DNA of 10,855 nucleotides from Chitinophagales bacterium (GTDB taxonomy: Bacteria; Bacteroidota; Bacteroidia; Chitinophagales; Chitinophagaceae), in assembly GCA_013297585.1 (NCBI GenBank), contig JAAFHG010000086.1, positions 1 through 10,855 of the forward strand, given 5' to 3'. A model generated the notes under the pieces. It did no database searches. It had not been told where the DNA came from and worked only from the letters and a program-made list of their open reading frames with translations. Of this stretch, positions 5,722-10,855 are shown piece after piece (the first letter of the stretch is position 1; the number at the start of each line of letters is the position of its first letter). A program made the position numbers and the translations under genes.

Positions 5722-6369
5722 ATGAGTTTACAGTTGTACATATACATGATAGTCGTGTCGGTAAGTTTTTTACTCAGTTTTTTGTTATTTTTCAAAAAAT
5801 CAACACCTCTTTACATAAGAGGATTTGCCCCATTTCTTTTTTTAAGTTTAACAGTAGAAGCTTTTGCTGCGTGGATGATTAGTAAAAGTATATCCACCAC
5901 ACTTCTTTTCAATCTTGCATCCACAATAGAAATTACGTTCTACTTATGGATTTTACGCAGTATTGTAAGAGGTGATATTTTAAAAAAGATACTTTTAACT
6001 TTAGTTGTGATTTATCCAATTTTATCCTTCGCAGATATATTCTTTATTCAAGGCAAAAAAGATTTTCATTCGATTGGATATGCGTTAGGATGTCTATTGA
6101 TTGTATTTTTCTCAATTATGTTCTTCTATCAGTTATTTGCAAAACCAAAAGCTGTGATTCTTGCGAAAGAGCCTAATTTTTGGATATGTACAGGTTTGTT
6201 ACTTTTTTACAGTGTGACATTTCCTTTGTTTGCATCTGCTAACTTAATGAAATCTTTTCCACCAATTTTGGCTAATAATGTACAATATATCCTTATCGTA
6301 CTAAATGTTTTTCTATATTTACTATTCAGTATTGCGTTTTTATGCAGGATAAAAATCAAGAAATCTTAA
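5722..6369 (+). CDS. Predicted seven-helix membrane protein, putative sensor partner
   Basis: This is a 215-residue, very hydrophobic protein. I place seven membrane segments at about residues 3-22, 32-52, 58-78, 84-107, 115-140, 152-172 and 184-208, separated by short loops. There is no cleavable signal peptide and no catalytic motif. Acidic or polar residues sit inside helices (VEAF, STIEITF, SFADIFF), which is common in receptors and transporters. I do not recognise a named family. Its last 28 nt overlap the start of the histidine kinase in another frame, implying translational coupling. The kinase has only one membrane segment and no sensor domain. My inference is that this protein supplies the membrane sensing module. 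Other possibilities are a transporter or a membrane target of the regulator. Confidence 0.8.
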   Translation: MSLQLYIYMIVVSVSFLLSFLLFFKKSTPLYIRGFAPFLFLSLTVEAFAAWMISKSISTTLLFNLASTIEITFYLWILRSIVRGDILKKILLTLVVIYPILSFADIFFIQGKKDFHSIGYALGCLLIVFFSIMFFYQLFAKPKAVILAKEPNFWICTGLLLFYSVTFPLFASANLMKSFPPILANNVQYILIVLNVFLYLLFSIAFLCRIKIKKS

Positions 6370-7169
6370 TCATCATAGTTATTGGCGGTATTATCGCCCT
6401 GTTATTGGTGGGTTTTGTAATTACTACCTTGTTTTTATACCAGCGTAGGCAGCACAAACAAGAAAAAGAATTATCAAGGCTACGTGAAGAGTTTAACCAA
6501 GAGTTGTTAAGCAGCCAAATAGAAATTCAAGAAAATACCATGCGCTTAATAGGCGAAGAATTGCATGACAATGTGAAGCAGCAACTGGTATTTGTAAGTA
6601 GGTCGCTAAGCACTATGGCTTATACAACTTCGTCTGGCGAGGATAAAGAAGTACTTAATACTACGGGCAGTTTTATTGATAAAGCCATTAGAGATATACA
6701 ACATTTATCAAATACGTTACATACCGATCGTATTGCCGAGGAAGGTTTAATACCAACTATTAAGGCAGAAGTAGCCAATATTAATCGCCTTGGTTTTTTA
6801 ACCGTTAATTACGAAAGCGACCTATACTACAATTATTTTGACGGTAAAACAACAATTTTCTTGTATAGAATGTTGCAAGAGAGCTTACAAAATATATTAA
6901 AACATGCACAGGCCACTCATGTAAATATCAAAGTGTATTGTAGCAATGAATATACTTTTGCAATAGAAATACAAGATAACGGCAAAGGTTTTAACTTGGC
7001 AGAGGAAAAAGAACGAATTGGCAAAAGCGGTGGTGTGGGAGTTAAAAGTATGCTAAACCGTGCAAACCTAATTGGTGCTAATATTACTATTGATAGCGCC
7101 TTGGGCAGCGGTACAACTGTAAAAATAACCATTCCAATACCTGACGAAGACACACTTTTAAACGATTAG
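6342..7169 (+). CDS. NarL-type sensor histidine kinase with a single membrane helix
   Basis: This 275-residue protein has one N-terminal membrane segment (about residues 8-32), a short coiled-coil-like linker (about 34-66) and a HisKA_3 dimerisation domain. The phospho-acceptor is His75 in GEELHDNVKQQL. A HATPase_c domain follows, with the N box (LQESLQNILKHAQA), the G1 box (IQDNGKGFN) and the G2 region (GGVGVKSMLNRA, then GSGTTVKITIP). It should autophosphorylate and pass phosphate to the regulator encoded one base downstream. No periplasmic or PAS sensor domain is present, so signal input probably comes from a partner, most simply the overlapping 7-helix protein. The ATG at 6342 lies inside the previous gene. 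All catalytic motifs look intact. Confidence 0.92.
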   Translation: MQDKNQEILIIIVIGGIIALLLVGFVITTLFLYQRRQHKQEKELSRLREEFNQELLSSQIEIQENTMRLIGEELHDNVKQQLVFVSRSLSTMAYTTSSGEDKEVLNTTGSFIDKAIRDIQHLSNTLHTDRIAEEGLIPTIKAEVANINRLGFLTVNYESDLYYNYFDGKTTIFLYRMLQESLQNILKHAQATHVNIKVYCSNEYTFAIEIQDNGKGFNLAEEKERIGKSGGVGVKSMLNRANLIGANITIDSALGSGTTVKITIPIPDEDTLLND

Positions 7170-7170
7170 T

Positions 7171-7833
7171 ATGGCAGTATCTACCATCAATAAAAAAAAT
7201 ATTAAAGTTGCCCTTGTAGACGACCATGTATTAATACGTAGTTCACTTTCTAAGCTTGTTGCATCTTACCCTAATTGTACCGTACTATTTGAGGCAGATA
7301 ATGGCCGACATTGTATTGATTTTTTAGAAAAACATTTATTACCAGACGTACTATTGCTTGATATAAGTATGCCTGTTATGGATGGCTTTGAAACTGCCAT
7401 TCATGTGTCAAAAAATTTCCCATTGGTTCGCATTCTTACATTAACGATGCTTACAGACGAACGTAGTATTGTAAAAATGTTTAGAAATGGCGCAAGGGGC
7501 TATTTATCTAAAAATGTATCTCCGCAAGAACTACATGTAGCTATTAATACCATGGCCGAGAAAAACATGTATATGCCTGAGGATATTTCTAGCAAATTGG
7601 TTACAGGCTTGCAGCACGATTTATCAGAAGTGATGCCAGTATCGGCATTAACCGATAAAGAAAGAGAATTTTTAGCATTAATTCCTACCGACTATAATTA
7701 TATAGAAATAGCTAAAAAAATGAGCGTAAGCCCACGTACGCTTGATGATTATAGAGAAAAGCTATTTAAAAAACTACAAGTAAATACAAGAATGGGATTA
7801 GCCATTTATGCCATTCGCAACGATTTGTTTTAA
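7171..7833 (+). CDS. NarL/FixJ-family response regulator
   Basis: This 220-residue protein starts one base after the kinase stop. The receiver domain (about 11-130) has the acidic pair Asp17-Asp18, the phospho-acceptor Asp64 in LLLDISMPVMDG, the switch residue Thr92 and the conserved Lys114 in GYLSKN. A LuxR-type helix-turn-helix occupies about 156-220: LTDKEREFLALI, YIEIAKKMSVSPRTLDDYREKLFKKLQV, then GLAIYAIRNDLF. All key residues are present, so it should be a functional DNA-binding transcription factor activated by the adjacent kinase. Candidate sites are the ACGGTATTTTTTGC repeats at 4889-4994, by proximity only. Transcription ends at the hairpin 7875-7907. Confidence 0.94.
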   Translation: MAVSTINKKNIKVALVDDHVLIRSSLSKLVASYPNCTVLFEADNGRHCIDFLEKHLLPDVLLLDISMPVMDGFETAIHVSKNFPLVRILTLTMLTDERSIVKMFRNGARGYLSKNVSPQELHVAINTMAEKNMYMPEDISSKLVTGLQHDLSEVMPVSALTDKEREFLALIPTDYNYIEIAKKMSVSPRTLDDYREKLFKKLQVNTRMGLAIYAIRNDLF

Positions 7834-7874
7834 GACAAATTAAACTCAACTACTTTTATAATACAGTACTCATT

Positions 7875-7907
7875 CAACTGCTAAAGCGATGCTTTAGCAG
7901 TTGTTTT
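7875..7907. terminator. 13-bp hairpin terminator shared by convergent genes
   Basis: CAACTGCTAAAGC (7875-7887) and GCTTTAGCAGTTG (7891-7903) form a perfect 13-bp stem with a GAT loop, followed on the plus strand by TTTTATT. It lies 41 nt after the regulator stop and terminates that unit. The right arm and loop also encode the last codons of the convergent permease, whose TAG is at 7883-7881. On the minus strand the following bases are less T-rich, so termination there would be weaker. Confidence 0.85.
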
Positions 7908-9224
7908 ATTCATAAACAAGAAGTAAATAGCAATAAAACCACTTAGCACGGCCACACTTACTGCAGCAGTTTGCCATTCTTTTATGGCAATGCTTACCCC
8001 TACAAATAAATAAGTAGCCATAAAAACAAGCGGTAGTAAGGGGTAAAGTTTCATTTTATAAATACCTGTACCGTCTAAGTGTTTGGTATCTTTACGCAGT
8101 TTAAATATGGTAGCACTAGATGCAATCATACCAAAACAATCTAAAAAAATGGTAAAGTAGAGTATCTTCTCAAAGGTTTGGGCATAAAATAGAATGATAA
8201 TGCACATGGCTGCAAATACCGTTAATGAAGCCGTCAATACTTCGTTTTTACCACTTTGTTTAGAAAATATTTTAGGTAAAACACCTTCTGTACTCATAGC
8301 ATACATAACCCTAGGGTTACTCATCAGCAGTGCATTTACATAAGCTAGCACACCAAAGAACAAGAAGAATGAGAAGATATCAGCACCACGTGCACCAAAT
8401 ACTTTATTAATAACCACATAGGCTATTTCACGCTCATTTTTCATGTTGTTAAAGCCTATGATGGTATAGTAACTTAGATTAACTAACAAGTATAACGCTA
8501 TAATAATACCAATGCCTATAAAAATACCCTTAGGAATATTGGATGCAGGTTTATCTACCTCGTTACCAAAGTTGATGGTTTGTTGATAGCCACCGTAAGT
8601 AAACGACACTGCTATAAGACTAATGCCAAGGCTTTGTATCCAACTCATATTGGTAGCAGCTGCTGTGGTTGCAACTTGGGTTATTACCTCAGTTTGTACA
8701 GCGTGATGTTGCGGAAAAAATAGACCGCTAATGAGCACTACAATCATGCCCATTTTTATAATCATTAGTATGTTTTGTGCTTTACTACTCATGCGTAAGC
8801 CCATGAGGTTAATGCCATAAAATACAAAAATAGCAGCGCAACTAATGAGGGCTTTGTGGGTATCTGTCCATTGAATTTGAGGAAATAGCTTGGTAATATA
8901 GCCGCTACCTATTAATGCCACACCACTTAAACTTGCAGCGTTAGATATAAGAATAATGCAGTTAATGCCAAATGCAATACTTGGGTGATATGCATAAGAA
9001 AATACTTTGTAATAGCCACCCGTTACAGGATATCGGCTACCAATTTCGGCATAAGTAAGCGCACCGCAAAGGGCAACAAGGCCACCAATAATCCATGCGG
9101 CAAAATATACAGAAGGTTCAATAGCATGTTCGGCAGATGTGGCTGCGGTACGAAATATACCCATACCTATTACTACACCTACTACTATCATTGTAAATGA
9201 AAACAAGTTGAGTTTTTGTTTCAT
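7881..9224 (-). CDS. APC-superfamily amino acid permease
   Basis: From ATG at 9224 this is a 447-residue protein with about 12 membrane helices. The first helix carries VVIGMGIFRTA, the GxGIF-type motif of the APC superfamily where helix 1 unwinds to bind the substrate alpha-amino group. The region ALTYAEIGSRYPVTGGYYKVFSYAYHPSIAFG matches the helix 2-3 signature of LAT/amino-acid permeases (key words YAEIGSRYP, GGYY). It should move amino acids across the inner membrane; substrate and mode cannot be read from sequence. An upstream in-frame ATG at 9293 would add 23 residues (MPILSLKYLFSKF onward) without homology-like character, so I prefer 9224, which has AAAGG about 10 nt upstream. It converges on the regulator unit and shares its terminator. 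Confidence 0.9.
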   Translation of the reverse strand: MKQKLNLFSFTMIVVGVVIGMGIFRTAATSAEHAIEPSVYFAAWIIGGLVALCGALTYAEIGSRYPVTGGYYKVFSYAYHPSIAFGINCIILISNAASLSGVALIGSGYITKLFPQIQWTDTHKALISCAAIFVFYGINLMGLRMSSKAQNILMIIKMGMIVVLISGLFFPQHHAVQTEVITQVATTAAATNMSWIQSLGISLIAVSFTYGGYQQTINFGNEVDKPASNIPKGIFIGIGIIIALYLLVNLSYYTIIGFNNMKNEREIAYVVINKVFGARGADIFSFFLFFGVLAYVNALLMSNPRVMYAMSTEGVLPKIFSKQSGKNEVLTASLTVFAAMCIIILFYAQTFEKILYFTIFLDCFGMIASSATIFKLRKDTKHLDGTGIYKMKLYPLLPLVFMATYLFVGVSIAIKEWQTAAVSVAVLSGFIAIYFLFMNKTTAKASL

Positions 9225-9293
9225 AATGCAGTTGCCTTTGCCTGGCTGTTTGATGAACTTTGAAAATAGGTATTTTAATGAAAGGATGGGCAA

Positions 9294-9593
9294 TAATTGG
9301 CAAAAAAGATGTTTAGCGGTACTGTTTGATACGACCTTGGGTGGGAGTTACTACCTAAAATGAGGCGAACAATACGCAACACATATTAAATAAAATAATA
9401 CCTTAACGATCCAATTTATAATACAAAAAATGAAGTGTGAGAAACAAAAAAATTACAATTGGCACAAGCGCAAGCTTCTATTTTGCTAGCTATATGTACA
9501 AACAGGAAAATGCTTATCGCACTGATTTCTTATAGGTTGTAGCTAAAGCAACAATTATTGGTGTTGGTTGCTTTATATTACCCTTCATTTTTA
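9294..9593. other. 300-bp intergenic region upstream of the permease
   Basis: No gene was recognised here. It should hold the permease promoter (minus strand), but no convincing TTTG/TAnnTTTG pair was found. The only clear structure is an inverted repeat, AAAGCAAC (9545-9552) with GTTGCTTT (9567-9574), separated by 14 nt. It lies just past the end of the broken sugar-active gene and lacks a T-run on either side. Confidence 0.5.
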
Positions 9594-10242
9594 TCAGCTT
9601 CCTGGCTGGTTTTTTAGCAGATTAGTAAATAGTATTTGTAAGCTTTTTACTGCTTGGTGTGTTATATGTTTATTGCTAATAGTACTTTTATCGCCTACAT
9701 ACTTTTCTATGGTAAGTCTTGCAAGCAAATAGCTTACAGTAGATTCTGCCCCTTGATTTAAATTAACTTGTTTTTTTTCAAGCCCATCGTAACAGCCGGC
9801 GGTGCAAGAGTTGTAAATAATTTGGTGCAAATTATTTTTAACTAAAAACCAGTTAAAGGCAGTAACCATTTTTTGTACGTACAATTTATTGTTGAAGGAT
9901 TAATAAAGTAAACCTAATGATAGTACGATGTGAGCTATATAAATGGGCTGCTCGCCAAATTCATTGGCAGGTATACCTTTTTTCATACCAACCATTGTTT
10001 AAAATCACTTTTATTGGGTTAACATTAAAAATGTGTTGCATTAGAAAATCAAATGTAGATTTTATACTGGTTTTAAAGAATTTGTTACCCGTAATCATAG
10101 CAGCATAGCTTCTGGTAGTAAGCTATTGGCATTAGTAAGATATGCCTCATACCATTTCCATTCTTTAATCTGATTCATCACGGTATTTATACACCAAGTT
10201 ATCTACTAATTTGTCAACTAAATCTTCTATCAATTTTTGTTT
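9594..10242 (-). pseudogene. Decayed C-terminal remnant of a sugar-active (glycosyltransferase-linked) protein
   Basis: Reading leftward on the minus strand, fragments in different frames line up as one domain: LIEDLVDKLVDNLVYKYRDESD, then KEWKWYEAYLTNANSLLPEAM, then ITGNKFFKTSIKSTFDFL and ILNNGWYEK, and finally KMVTAFNWFLVKNNLHQIIYN, CYDGLE, NLNQGAESTVSYLLARL. This order resembles the C-terminal helical barrel-like region fused to some Bacteroidota glycosyltransferases (recalled pattern: WFE-LTYNNA-LPEA, AF-WFLGNN, CYDGL, NQGAEST). Breaks include a frame change near 10190, a stop at 10097-10095, an in-frame TGA at 9963-9961 and further loss before 9884. The N-terminal catalytic part is absent. 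An open frame of 96 codons (9884-9594) survives but is only the tail. The family name is tentative; the decay is clear. Confidence 0.7.
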
Positions 10243-10338
10243 TTATGTAAGTTATAATAGCATAATCCTTTAATAATAAATCTATTACATAAGAATTAAA
10301 GAAAATATTTTACTTTTTTATTCGTTAATACAGGTATG

Positions 10339-10355
10339 GTTTACAAAATGTAAAC
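10339..10355. other. Inverted repeat before the transposase gene
   Basis: GTTTACA (10339-10345) and TGTAAAC (10349-10355) form a perfect 7-bp dyad with an AAA centre, 15 nt before the transposase ATG. It could be part of the IS left end or a site for autoregulation. The terminal repeat of the element cannot be confirmed because the right end lies outside the window. Confidence 0.35.
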
Positions 10356-10370
10356 AATTGTTCTGCTGAG

Positions 10371-10855
10371 ATGTTCAAGCGCATTACAGGTGTAAAGCCA
10401 ACGACAATTGTAGAGATGACATTATTTGCTATCAACTATAAGCAAACTCAGTGTAAGGATTCTAAGCGTGGTAGACCATCTAAATTGTCAATAGAAGACC
10501 AGCTGCTAATGTTACTGATGTACTATCGAGAGCATTGTACCTTTTTGCATATTAGTAAAGGCTATGGCATTAGTGAAATGCATTGTTGGCGTATTATCAC
10601 AACTACAGAAAAAATACTACTACAATCACCATCTTTTCATTTGCCTGGCAAAAAAGCCTTGCATAGTGGCGACAATAATTTTGAGGTAATAGTGGTTGAT
10701 GTAAGCGAGCATCCTGTGGAACGACCCCAAAAACAGCAATACAATTACTCTGGTAAAAAGAAACGTCATACGTTAAAAAGCTAAATAGTTGTTGAACAAA
10801 AAGTGGTAAAATACTAGCGGTACACATCTACAACGGTTGCAAACATGACCCGCTA
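10371..10855 (+). pseudogene. IS5-family transposase, inactivated and cut by the window edge
   Basis: The ATG at 10371 opens 137 codons with an IS5-type N-terminus: MFKRITGVKPTT, a helix-turn-helix region (RGRPSKLSIEDQLLMLLMYYREH, ISKGYGISEMHCWRII) and the first catalytic Asp (Asp110) in VIVVDVSEHPVERP, followed by SGKKKRHTLK. A TAA at 10782-10784 interrupts it; a Gln codon (CAA) there would restore the usual continuation, so C-to-T nonsense is likely. IVVE follows in frame, then a one-base loss near 10797-10801 moves the frame to KSGKILAVHIYNGCKHD. The frame that would bypass the stop by -1 slippage has its own TGA at 10793-10795, so programmed frameshifting does not rescue it. The remaining catalytic residues would lie beyond the window. 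Confidence 0.82.
10371..10855 (+). mobile_element. Partial IS5-family insertion sequence
   Basis: The element is identified by its transposase. Its left boundary is somewhere between the broken sugar-active gene (10242) and the transposase ATG; the GTTTACA/TGTAAAC dyad at 10339-10355 is a candidate internal end feature. The right end and any target-site duplication are outside the window. Insertion next to a decayed gene fits a relic-rich region. Confidence 0.65.

Noticed and set aside
9917..10108. 63-codon plus-strand open frame
   Set aside because: It lies opposite the broken sugar-active domain, whose minus-strand motifs explain the sequence better.
10730..10800. Programmed frameshifting in the IS5 transposase at the A5G runs
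   Set aside because: The -1 frame meets a TGA at 10793-10795, and the sense after TAA continues in the original frame, so nonsense plus deletion fits better.

Overview
The window looks like a chromosomal stretch of a low-GC Bacteroidota bacterium, probably in or near the Chitinophagaceae. This rests on the protein families: a ComEC with no recognisable metallo-beta-lactamase tail, a NarL-type histidine kinase/regulator pair with Bacteroidota-style LuxR helices, a small CPPxC protein, and an IS5-family transposase of a Bacteroidota type. Shine-Dalgarno sites are weak throughout. No phage, CRISPR, rRNA or tRNA gene was recognised.

Positions 1-2454 (minus strand) hold an interbacterial-toxin locus. 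A lipoprotein-like N-terminal region (2415-1645), a Gly/Trp/Pro-rich linker plus a small helical region (1648-1184) and a Tae4-type peptidoglycan amidase domain (about 1196-576) lie in three successive frames, each displaced by one base in the same direction. They read best as one ancestral protein of about 613 residues that has lost two bases and possibly its ATG start. Nine bases downstream is an intact Tai4-like immunity lipoprotein (566-141). A separate-cistron reading, with an ATGA overlap at 1648-1645, cannot be fully excluded. No type VI secretion genes are in the window, and the toxin appears to carry its own lipoprotein signal.

Positions 2560-4650 (minus) encode ComEC, the DNA-uptake channel. 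Positions 4651-5150 form a 500-base regulatory interval. It holds a strong bidirectional terminator, three copies of an ACGGTATTTTTTGC motif, overlapping short hairpins and a 5'-leader stem-loop.

Positions 5151-7833 (plus) form a four-gene unit: a small uncharacterised CPPFC protein, a predicted seven-helix membrane protein, a short NarL-type histidine kinase overlapping it by 28 nt, and a LuxR-type response regulator one base further on. My inference is that the membrane protein senses, the kinase/regulator pair transmits, and the repeats upstream of the CPPFC gene are the regulator's operators. The unit ends at a near-perfect hairpin terminator that overlaps the last codons of the convergent amino-acid permease (9224-7881, minus).

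The right end (9294-10855) is decayed DNA. It holds a multiply broken C-terminal remnant of a sugar-active protein (10242-9594, minus) and an IS5-family transposase (10371 to the window end, plus) inactivated by a nonsense codon and a one-base deletion.
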